The translations under genes and the position numbers were made by a program. The notes beneath the pieces were generated by a model that made no database searches, was not told where the DNA came from, and worked only from the letters and a program-made list of their open reading frames with translations. A DNA stretch of 64,000 bases from [Scytonema hofmanni] UTEX 2349 (GTDB lineage: Bacteria; Cyanobacteriota; Cyanobacteriia; Cyanobacteriales; Nostocaceae). Positions 35,562 to 43,834 of the stretch are shown here, one piece after another. The stretch's first letter is position 1. Every line of letters starts with the position of its first letter. The stretch lies in assembly GCF_000582685.1 (NCBI RefSeq), contig NZ_ALWD01000002.1, positions 118,264-182,263 of the forward strand. The letters run 5' to 3'.

Positions 35562-35670
35562 GGTTAGGGTGGGGTAATTCGAGGACTGGTAGTGATTCTG
35601 ATTAAACCAATTACTAAAGCAGCAATTAAAGCAGGTTAGGGTGGGGTAATTCGAGGACTGGTAGTGATTC
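35562..35670. repeat. 37-bp direct repeat, two copies
   Basis: 35562-35598 and 35634-35670 are identical by eye (begin GGTTAGGGTGGGGTAATTCG, end GTAGTGATTC), 72 bp apart. Noncoding. Confidence 0.6.
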
Positions 35671-35783
35671 GATAACTTGTGTGTACACCGTAGACGAGCG
35701 TAAGGAGAGGGAAGCCCTTATGCTGGGTGAGGTTTTATCTTATATTTAATTACGCCTACTTATTGACAAATGTATACAACTTC

Positions 35784-35795
35784 GTATATGAGTTA
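35784..35795. promoter_or_regulatory. TATATGAGTTA motif before the HTH-DUF4384 gene
   Basis: CGTATATGAGTTAGACA lies 46-57 bp before the ATG at 35841, the same core as upstream of both cas1 genes. This suggests autoregulation if the downstream HTH protein binds it. Confidence 0.45.
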
Positions 35796-35840
35796 GACAA
35801 TATTCTCTTTTAACTTTTGATTTTTAACTTTTAACTTGTT

Positions 35841-36593
35841 ATGCCTGGAGTTTCTCTTGTTGCATCAGCAGAAGGTATTATACGAGCCAGAAAAGCTTTA
35901 AAATATCTAAACATGACCCAGATGTCTCTAGTTAACGAGAGAGGAATTGCATCTTGGTCAACCATCAACAATTTTTTTAACGGTAAACCAGTTAAACGTC
36001 AGATATTTATTGAGATTTGTGAAGAAATCAACTTAAATTGGCAAGATATAGTAGCTTCTCCCAAAGATGAAGACACCCAGCAACTAACACCTATTGATGA
36101 ACTTTGGCAACATCTGCAAACACTAGGTTCTCCCACCGAACAAATGGGATTAGTGTTAGTAACAGAGGAAACACTCGCTTGGGGTTGGCATTCTAGCGTT
36201 TATGACAAATCCGTGCGTGTAGGCAGTTATATTCAATTTAAAATTAATTTTGAAACTCCTGGATATTTACTTTTATTACAAAAAGACACATCGGGGCAAA
36301 TGTGGTGTTTTTGTCCCTCGTGTTTTGCGCCACAACCCAAGTTAGAAACTGGTAAAACAAGTTTACCTCAAGAGGGTTCACCTATTACGTCATTTCCTAT
36401 TGAAGGTGCGCCAGGAAAAGAGGAAATTTTGGCAGTAATTACCCAGGATATATCTGGTTTGCAGTGGCTACCGCAAGAAAATGATGATCCATTGGAACTA
36501 GAAGCAAGTCATCTTATGGAATTACTAAAATACCTGACTGAATGCGGAGAATATCAGGTTTGGTATACAGATTATATGGTAACTGCACAATAA
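35841..36593 (+). CDS. HTH-DUF4384 protein, candidate regulator
   Basis: 250 aa. Residues 5-70 form the helix-turn-helix found at the N-terminus of many cyanobacterial NACHT/NB-ARC proteins (RARKALKYLNMTQMSL, WSTINNFFNGKPVKR, FIEICEEINLNWQDI). Residues about 95-245 match DUF4384 (VGSYIQFKINFETPGYLLLL, WLPQENDDPLEL). No enzyme motif. It lies between RT-cas1 and array 4, with a TATATGAGTT motif in its own promoter region and inverted purine repeats on both sides. A DNA-binding regulator is inferred from the HTH. Confidence 0.7.
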   Translation: MPGVSLVASAEGIIRARKALKYLNMTQMSLVNERGIASWSTINNFFNGKPVKRQIFIEICEEINLNWQDIVASPKDEDTQQLTPIDELWQHLQTLGSPTEQMGLVLVTEETLAWGWHSSVYDKSVRVGSYIQFKINFETPGYLLLLQKDTSGQMWCFCPSCFAPQPKLETGKTSLPQEGSPITSFPIEGAPGKEEILAVITQDISGLQWLPQENDDPLELEASHLMELLKYLTECGEYQVWYTDYMVTAQ

Positions 36594-36645
36594 AGTAAAA
36601 GTTAAAAGTCAAAAGGTAAAAGTCAAAAGTCAAAAGTCAAAAGAT
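36594..36645. repeat. Short tandem repeats (AAAAGTC heptamers)
   Basis: Units of AAAAGTC/AAAAGGT follow the stop of the HTH-DUF4384 gene, facing the complementary units (TTTTAACTTTTGA) at 35808-35838 before its start. 36646-36930 holds nothing recognised. Confidence 0.6.
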
Positions 36646-36933
36646 AATCCCGATAAATTGCAGGAGCGGGGATTTAATAAGGACACCTTGTACGAGTGGA
36701 CTGCTTGTCTAGAAACAAATCTTTTTATTTCTTTCCATAAGTAAATTTAGTTGCTCTCAAACCATTTTTTCTTTTACCTTTTGCCTTGTTTGGTGAAAAG
36801 TTAATATTTCAGGCTTTCCAAATTTCAAGTACTTTGTTATACTACTGTTTATAATTACAGAACCTTGAAAATTGAATCTCAAGTTTTTAATTGAGAGTAA
36901 AAGTACTCATTCTTCCCTTGGATACTTAAATTT

Positions 36934-37126
36934 TCTGAGGGGGTATCCCGATGGCTGTAACCCTTATTCTTTCGTTGACCCCCTCAGATGATTTGTTCCA
37001 CAAGTGTTTGAGGGTGGTTGTTCTAAGTTTTATTGAGACTTATTATCAACTATTTGCCTATCTAGATTACCCCCTCAGATTTAGGCGTCTAAAAGTCTCT
37101 TCTGAAAAGGGTTTCAAAAGGGTAGG
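36934..37126 (+). promoter_or_regulatory. Leader of array 4
   Basis: TCTGAGGGGGT at 36934-36944, GACCCCCTCAGA at 36977-36988 and ACCCCCTCAGA at 37069-37079, the last ending 47 bp before the first repeat. CCCTTATTCTTTCGTTGACC between the first two is shared with leader 1. Confidence 0.7.
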
Positions 37127-38226
37127 GTTTCAATTTCTCTTCCCCTCACGGGGATGGAAACATTCTTGTACCCTGAATTCAGTTGGGACACCGATAGGTT
37201 TCAATTTCTCTTCCCCTCACGGGGATGGAAACTTTTGCGGTGTAGGCTGAAAGCAGAAGGTGCAGGTTTCAATTTCTCTTCCCCTCACGGGGATGGAAAC
37301 CTCCAGAGTCAATTCGCACAATTCTCTCAGCAAATTGGTTTCAATTTCTCTTCCCCTCACGGGGATGGAAACCTTCAGTTGTGCCAAATCCCGTGATTTG
37401 GTATTCTCGTTTCAATTTCTCTTCCCCTCACGGGGATGGAAACGCTACATCGCCAGGGTGTGGCTGCACAATTCCGCTGAGTTTCAATTTCTCTTCCCCT
37501 CACGGGGATGGAAACACTTGAGCAATAAACGCAGCGGATACGGTAACTTTCAGAGGTTTCAATTTCTCTTCCCCTCACGGGGATGGAAACAAGTTACTTG
37601 TGTAGGAAATCTGTCTCTAGTTATTAGTTTCAATTTCTCTTCCCCTCACGGGGATGGAAACTTGAGTCCCTGTGCGGAGGCTGTTCTTGGAACTTGTGTT
37701 TCAATTTCTCTTCCCCTCACGGGGATGGAAACGATGCACATAATGGTGCAAATATGAAAGATACTACTGAGTTTCAATTTCTCTTCCCCTCACGGGGATG
37801 GAAACCGCTTAGAAGAGCGCATTGCCTTGATACTGATATCGTAGTGTTTCAATTTCTCTTCCCCTCACGGGGATGGAAACATTATAAATCTTTTAAGAGC
37901 CATAAAAAAAAAAGTTTCAATTTCTCTTCCCCTCACGGGGATGGAAACATAGCTGCTTCTCGTAGTCCACCTTTTGTAAGATTAGGAGTTTCAATTTCTC
38001 TTCCCCTCACGGGGATGGAAACCATGTGCGATATGGGGTTTTCCCACCTATATCCCTTAGGTTTCAATTTCTCTTCCCCTCACGGGGATGGAAACCTGTT
38101 TGTTGTGTCTGGTTAGTAGAACCGACAACTGGTTTCAATTTCTCTTCCCCTCACGGGGATGGAAACTATTCGCAACAGTTAGCTATCTACTTGTTAGTTC
38201 TCGTTTCAATTTCTCTTCCCCTCACG
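37127..38226 (+). CRISPR. CRISPR array 4 (15 full repeats plus a truncated one)
   Basis: 35-bp repeats start at 37127, 37198, 37266, 37338, 37409, 37481, 37556, 37627, 37698, 37771, 37846, 37914, 37988, 38061 and 38132. A 16th at 38203-38226 is cut after 24 nt. They begin GTTTCAATTTCTCTT and end CCCCTCACGGGGATGGAAAC. Fifteen spacers of 33-40 nt. The leader is on the left; the truncated repeat marks the old end, 68 bp before the TPR-CHAT gene. Confidence 0.97.
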
Positions 38227-38294
38227 CTTACGCAAAATTTTGCATAAAATAACAACTAAGAACCAAAAAATATATAAGCATCTCAAATCAGCAG

Positions 38295-41200
38295 ATGAAA
38301 GAAATAATAGAAAAATTAAATCAACTCAACCGAGAAGTAGTGCAACTTGTTGAGCAAGGGAATTTTGAGCAAGCTGTAATCGTTACACAACAAGCGATAA
38401 AGCTAGGACGAGAAAATATTCAAGAACACTCTGCTCTAGCAGATAGCTTAAATAACTTAGCAGAATTATATCGAATGCAAGGACGTTTTTTGTTAGCAAA
38501 ACCCTTGTATATCGAAGTCTTAAATATGAGAAAACGCTTGTTTGGCTCACATCCCGATGTTGCACAAAGTTTAAACAATCTTGCAGCATTTTATGTCTCA
38601 CAAGGACGTTACTTAGAAGCGGAAAGTAACTTTTTCGCAGCTTTGAATATTTGGAAACATTATCTGGGTAAAGAGCATTCAGAGATTGCAACTAATCTCG
38701 AAAATATTGCAGAAGTTTATCGAGAGCAAGGACGCTATTTAGATGCTGAAAAAATGCACATTAAAGCTTTAGATATGCGAAAACGCTTATTTGGAGACTC
38801 ACATCCTGATATTGCTCAAAGCTTGGATAACCTAGCAGTACTTTACAAAAATCAAGCGCGTTATTTGGAGGCTGAAAAAATACATTTAGAAGCCCTAAAT
38901 ATGCGAAAAAGTTTATTGGGTGAGGAACATTGGTATATTGCGGTTAGTTTTAACAATTTAGCTGCATTATATAACTCCCAAGGGCGTTTCTCTCAAGCCG
39001 AAGAAAACTATAGCAAAGCCTTAGAATTATGTAAAAAAACATTAGGCTCTGACCATCCTTATGTGGCAATTACATTAAATAACATAGCTGATATTTACAA
39101 AAACCAGGGAAGGTATTTAGATGCCGAAAAAATGAATTTAGAAGCATTAGCAATGCGAAAAAGGTTCTTTGGAGACGAACATCTCGAAGTCGCTATGAGT
39201 TGGAGTAATTTAGGAGATGTTTATCTTCAACAAGGACGTTATAAAGATGCCGAGCGAATGTATGTAGAAGCTTATACTCTCAAAAAACGCTTGCTAACTT
39301 CCGAACATCCAGATATTGCCCTTAGTTTATATAATCTCGCAGTTCTCTACACATATCAAGGGCGCTACCAAGCAGCAGAGGAAAAATGTTTAGAATCATT
39401 ATCTCTGTACGAACGTTTATTAGGAAATCAACATCCCGATGTCGCCGATAGTTTAAGTCATTTAGGAATAATTTACCGTTTACAAGGATTTTACTCTCAA
39501 GCCGAACAAAAGTATTTAGAAGCATTAGCAATTCAAAAAAATCTTCTCGGACAAGAGCATCCTGATATCGCAAATAGCTTAAACAAGCTAGCAGGAATTT
39601 ATCACTTACAAGGACGCTACTCCCAAGCCGAACAAATCTATCTCGAAGCCTATTCTATGAGTAAACGCTTGCTAGGAGAAATGCATCCTGACGTTGCAGC
39701 GGTTATCAATAATTTAGGAGTATTATACGATGCTCAATATAAACATTCACAAGCAGAGCCATTATTTTTAGAAGCTTTGTCTATTGTCAAAACTAACTTC
39801 GGAAATAAGCATCCGCAAGTAGCAAGCACCATAAATAATATAGCAACAATTTATGGTAATTTAGGACGTTATTCTGAAGCTGAATCAATGCATTTACAAG
39901 CACTAGAAATTAGAAAATCGATATTAAGTGAACAACATCCCGATATTACCAACAGTTTAAACAATCTTGCAGATATATACTTTTCTCTAGGACGCTATCA
40001 AGAAGCCGAATTACATTACACAGAAGCTTTATCTCTGAGAAAAAGTCTGTTAGGAGATAAACATCCTGCTGTGGCATTGAGTTTAAATAATTTAGCAACT
40101 TTATTAACTGCTACCCAACGTCCTATAGATGCCTTGTCATGTCGCATCCAAGCAAGCGAAATCAATGACAAGATGATTAGCAATATATTCTCTTTTAGTT
40201 CAGAAAATGACCGTCTGGCTTTTCTGCAAAAAATCAGAAATAATTTTAATTTATTTCTCTCTTTAGTCTACAACCATCTTTCTCACTCCAAAAGAGCCAA
40301 AAAACTAGCGTTAGATTTTATCCTCAAACGCAAAGCTCTAACTGCATCCGCACTCGCTGCTCAAAATGAAGCTCTTTATAGCGATCGCTATCCCCATCTT
40401 ACAGAAAAATTCCGTGAACTCAACGATTTGAGCAACCAAATAATTCATCAAACTTTTGCAGTTTCCGAGACTGATGATTTTACCATATACCAAGAAAACT
40501 TAGCGCAACTGCAAACTAAATATAACAACTTACAAAAAGAATTAGCCGCTCAAGTTCCAGAAATTCAGTTATCCGAACAAATTGCTGACAGATACGCAGT
40601 TGCAGCAGCATTACCCCCCGATTCTATTTTGGTCGAATTTGTCCGCTTTGACGTATTCAATTTTCAGGCAGTCCCAGCAAAAATGGAAGCGCAATGGTAT
40701 CCCGCACGCTATTTGGCATTTATCCTCAAAGCAGGACAACCGGATGCAGTGCAGATGGTTGATTTAGGGGAAGTAGAACCCATCGATAACCTAATTAGTG
40801 GGTTGCGATCGCACTGCACCGACAATACTAAAATAACTTTAGGGTGGGTTAAAAAAGCTGCTGCTGTACCAAAATTACCTATCAAACCGTACAACCCAAC
40901 AACAGCAACCCAACTGTGCGAAATGCTTTTTCAGCCCATCCGCAATGCAGTTAAAGATTGCAAACATCTGATACTTGCACCCGATGGGGATTTGAACTTG
41001 CTACCATTTCAAATATTACCCCTTGATAAGACAGGTACGCACCTATTGATGGATGAATATACTATTAGTTACCTGGGTGTTGGACGGGATATTTTACGCT
41101 CAAAAATTCAATTAACGCGCAATGCGATCGCCTTTAGTAAAGCAGAGCCTATCGCACCTTTGGTTATAGCTGACCCTGATTTTGATTTCGGGGTGGACTT

Positions 41201-42098
41201 AGCAACAGATATTGATTATATACCAGATAACAATGATTTTGTCAAGACTTTTATTGCATCTGAAGCATCACCAACAGGAGAATTGCTCAAAGTTTTGGGC
41301 GATCGCTTATCTCGCACACTCGGTACAAGGTTCCTTGGTGAAAGCGTAGCTAAAAAACTTCAAAACGCACGACTGTATATGCAAGCAGAAGCATTGGAAA
41401 CCCGCTTAACAAGCAGTCAATGTCCCATTATCATGCTTATTGCTACTCACGGTCTTTTCTTACCCGACTCCCAACAACCACCAACTTTAAAACGCAACTT
41501 GTTAGGTTTAGAGCGATTTTCTCAAGTAAAAGTAGAAAATCCGATGATGCGATCGGGACTTGCTTTAGCCGGTGCTAATACTTGGCTATTCGGGGGAACT
41601 CTCCCCAAAAAAGCAGGTAAAGGCTTTGTCTTTGCCCAGGATATCGCATCTTTAGATTTGTGGGCAAATGAACTTACCGTACTATCTGCCTGCGACACCG
41701 CCAGAGGAGACATTAAAATAGGTGAAGGTGTCTTTGGATTGCGTCGCGCTTTTGCGGTTGCGGGAACAAAAACGTTAGTGATGAGCTTGTGGAAAGTGCC
41801 TGATAAAGTAACTGCATTGCTGATGGAGCGTTTTTTCGACAATTTGCGAAGTGGGATGAATCGAGCGAAGGCGCTACAAGATGCACAATGTAATATACGT
41901 AAAATTACGGTTGCTAAATTGCGGAAATCAGCTTTGGGGATTGAGGTACTGAAAGAACTGTTGTCAGTTAAGGAATTATCGACAGACAGTAAAATTGATT
42001 GTCAAGAAGAAGACACGCCGTTTGAGCATCCTTTTTACTGGGGAGCATGGATTTGTCAGGGGGATACTAAACCTTTGGTATTAGAAGTATTGAATTGA
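38295..42098 (+). CDS. TPR-CHAT caspase-like protease
   Basis: 1267 aa. Residues about 5-620 are more than a dozen 42-residue TPR units (SLNNLAxLYxxQGRYxxAE, HPDVA pattern). A helical linker follows, then a CHAT domain from about 830 with the catalytic pair H1052 (IATHG) and C1133 (LSACDTA), and the typical LVMSLWKVPD. Both residues are intact, so it is probably an active cysteine peptidase. TPR-CHAT proteins are partners of type III-E effectors (Craspase) but are also common in cyanobacteria outside CRISPR. It follows directly after array 4. Confidence 0.85.
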   Translation: MKEIIEKLNQLNREVVQLVEQGNFEQAVIVTQQAIKLGRENIQEHSALADSLNNLAELYRMQGRFLLAKPLYIEVLNMRKRLFGSHPDVAQSLNNLAAFYVSQGRYLEAESNFFAALNIWKHYLGKEHSEIATNLENIAEVYREQGRYLDAEKMHIKALDMRKRLFGDSHPDIAQSLDNLAVLYKNQARYLEAEKIHLEALNMRKSLLGEEHWYIAVSFNNLAALYNSQGRFSQAEENYSKALELCKKTLGSDHPYVAITLNNIADIYKNQGRYLDAEKMNLEALAMRKRFFGDEHLEVAMSWSNLGDVYLQQGRYKDAERMYVEAYTLKKRLLTSEHPDIALSLYNLAVLYTYQGRYQAAEEKCLESLSLYERLLGNQHPDVADSLSHLGIIYRLQGFYSQAEQKYLEALAIQKNLLGQEHPDIANSLNKLAGIYHLQGRYSQAEQIYLEAYSMSKRLLGEMHPDVAAVINNLGVLYDAQYKHSQAEPLFLEALSIVKTNFGNKHPQVASTINNIATIYGNLGRYSEAESMHLQALEIRKSILSEQHPDITNSLNNLADIYFSLGRYQEAELHYTEALSLRKSLLGDKHPAVALSLNNLATLLTATQRPIDALSCRIQASEINDKMISNIFSFSSENDRLAFLQKIRNNFNLFLSLVYNHLSHSKRAKKLALDFILKRKALTASALAAQNEALYSDRYPHLTEKFRELNDLSNQIIHQTFAVSETDDFTIYQENLAQLQTKYNNLQKELAAQVPEIQLSEQIADRYAVAAALPPDSILVEFVRFDVFNFQAVPAKMEAQWYPARYLAFILKAGQPDAVQMVDLGEVEPIDNLISGLRSHCTDNTKITLGWVKKAAAVPKLPIKPYNPTTATQLCEMLFQPIRNAVKDCKHLILAPDGDLNLLPFQILPLDKTGTHLLMDEYTISYLGVGRDILRSKIQLTRNAIAFSKAEPIAPLVIADPDFDFGVDLATDIDYIPDNNDFVKTFIASEASPTGELLKVLGDRLSRTLGTRFLGESVAKKLQNARLYMQAEALETRLTSSQCPIIMLIATHGLFLPDSQQPPTLKRNLLGLERFSQVKVENPMMRSGLALAGANTWLFGGTLPKKAGKGFVFAQDIASLDLWANELTVLSACDTARGDIKIGEGVFGLRRAFAVAGTKTLVMSLWKVPDKVTALLMERFFDNLRSGMNRAKALQDAQCNIRKITVAKLRKSALGIEVLKELLSVKELSTDSKIDCQEEDTPFEHPFYWGAWICQGDTKPLVLEVLN

Positions 42099-42202
42099 CG
42101 CAATCCTCACTCCTCAAATGTTGGCATCGATGCTCGACACTGAGGACATTTTGCATATAAAACAGGAAATGCCATCTGACAAAAATCTGCGTGTGATCCA
42201 AA

Positions 42203-43459
42203 TTATCGGGATAGGTCGAGTGAACTACCCACACTGACTTGGAGCTTGCCTTGTACAGTGTCGGCTTCTGTAATCACGGGGGAGTGCCTAAACTTAGACT
42301 TTCGCCCAAGATTAGGACTTACATCCCCTCCTACAGCAGAGACGGATGAACCTTCCGTCTTTATCATTCTGATACCCTCTGCTCTAATATTCGCTGCTGC
42401 ATTTCCATCGCGGTCATGATGAGTATGACAATGAGGACAAATCCATTCACGGATATCCAACGGCATCTCAATGATTTGATAGAAACAATTAGAGCAGAGT
42501 TTGGAACTGGGGAACCATCTATCAATCTCAATCAACTTCCCGCCTTTGCGTTCTAGTTTGTAAGCTAAAAAGTTAGTGAATGTTCCCCAACCAACATCAG
42601 ATATTGATTTTGCCAATTTATGGTTGCGTACCATGCCTTTGATATGAAGATTCTCTACTATGACAGCTTGGCTATCGCTGACCAACTTATAACTAAGTTT
42701 ATGTAGAAAATCTTGCCGCGAATTAGTAACTCGCTCGTACACCTTGGCAACAACTTTTTTATACCTGTTCCTTGATTTACTTACTTTTTGTTTACGTGCT
42801 AATTTTTTCTGCTTGCGTTTAAGGTTTTTCTCGTGTTTGGCAAGGTGCTTAGGATTGTCATATTTAGAAACTTTCTCACCGTCAGTAACAACCGCAAAGT
42901 GTTTCAAACCTAGATCAATCCCATATATTTTACCTTCTGAAATAATCGGGTTCTCACCCTCTACAAGAGTCAGTATAGATGCAAGATATTTACCAGAAGG
43001 CGTTTTACTCACAGTAACAGTCTTGATTTTACCCTCGATTAGTCTATGTATTTTGGCTTTGACTATCCCGATATTGCCAGGGAGTTTAACATTGCCATCT
43101 ACAATCTTGACGTTTTGAGGATATTGGACAGACTGTTTACCGTACTTAGATTTGAACTTAGGAAATCCAGCGCGGTTCTCAAAAAAGTTTTTGTATGCAG
43201 TGGTCAGATTAAGTGTCGTAGCTTGCAAAACTTGGCTATAACAATCGGCTAACCATACAGTCTCTTCTGCCTTTTTGAGCGCAGGAAGAAACGCGTTGAG
43301 TGCTACACGGCTAAGTCCCTTGCCCGTTTCCTTATAAGTTTCAATCGACTTATTTAGAGCATAATTCCACCACCAACGAGCGCAACCAAATGTTTGAGCT
43401 AGTTGTATTTCTTGTTCTTTTGATGGATATAAACGGACTTGCACAACTTTGTGTAACAC
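42203..43459 (-). CDS. tnpB: TnpB (IS200/IS605 RNA-guided nuclease), no TnpA
   Basis: 418 aa from GTG 43459, preceded by AAGGAGGTGA. The RuvC residues are D182 (GIDLGLKHF), E269 (VIVENLHIKGM) and D351 (HDRDGNAAAN), with the zinc ribbon C322/C325 and C341/C344. All are intact, so RNA-guided DNA cleavage is expected. No tnpA is adjacent. In this family the guide RNA overlaps the 3' end of the gene; here that would be around 42100-42300 on the minus strand, but the exact end cannot be fixed by eye. Confidence 0.88.
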   Translation of the reverse strand: MLHKVVQVRLYPSKEQEIQLAQTFGCARWWWNYALNKSIETYKETGKGLSRVALNAFLPALKKAEETVWLADCYSQVLQATTLNLTTAYKNFFENRAGFPKFKSKYGKQSVQYPQNVKIVDGNVKLPGNIGIVKAKIHRLIEGKIKTVTVSKTPSGKYLASILTLVEGENPIISEGKIYGIDLGLKHFAVVTDGEKVSKYDNPKHLAKHEKNLKRKQKKLARKQKVSKSRNRYKKVVAKVYERVTNSRQDFLHKLSYKLVSDSQAVIVENLHIKGMVRNHKLAKSISDVGWGTFTNFLAYKLERKGGKLIEIDRWFPSSKLCSNCFYQIIEMPLDIREWICPHCHTHHDRDGNAAANIRAEGIRMIKTEGSSVSAVGGDVSPNLGRKSKFRHSPVITEADTVQGKLQVSVGSSLDLSR

Positions 43460-43576
43460 TCAACATCACCTCCTTGATAGCAATACTTTAACACAAATTG
43501 ATATTGCGGTAAAGTAGCCGAATAAAATAATTGGTGATTCCGACGCTCGATGACTCGCTAACGCTTCGCTATCATA

Positions 43577-43619
43577 CATCCAGCATTTGTTTTTGCTAGG
43601 CAAAAACAAATGCTGGATG
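43577..43619. repeat. Perfect 20-bp inverted repeat upstream of tnpB
   Basis: CATCCAGCATTTGTTTTTGC, loop TAG, then its exact complement reversed. It may be a terminal hairpin of the IS605-type element or a transcription terminator. The rest of 43460-43834 holds no gene. Confidence 0.65.
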
Positions 43620-43834
43620 CAATCGTTATCACCCGCCTTATATCCCGCCACTGATTCGGAGTACCAAATTCAGTGGGGGACTTACGGCGTAATAGTTAAG
43701 TAGCGATCGCCTCAAGTCGGCATCAAGGCTCGTGGCAGCAGCGATCAACGGGACAAGAAACGGCATATTAGGTTACTTAAGCGCTATATTGACTACTGAC
43801 TTCGCCGAATACAGCGCGGTTTTGGGAGGTTAAT

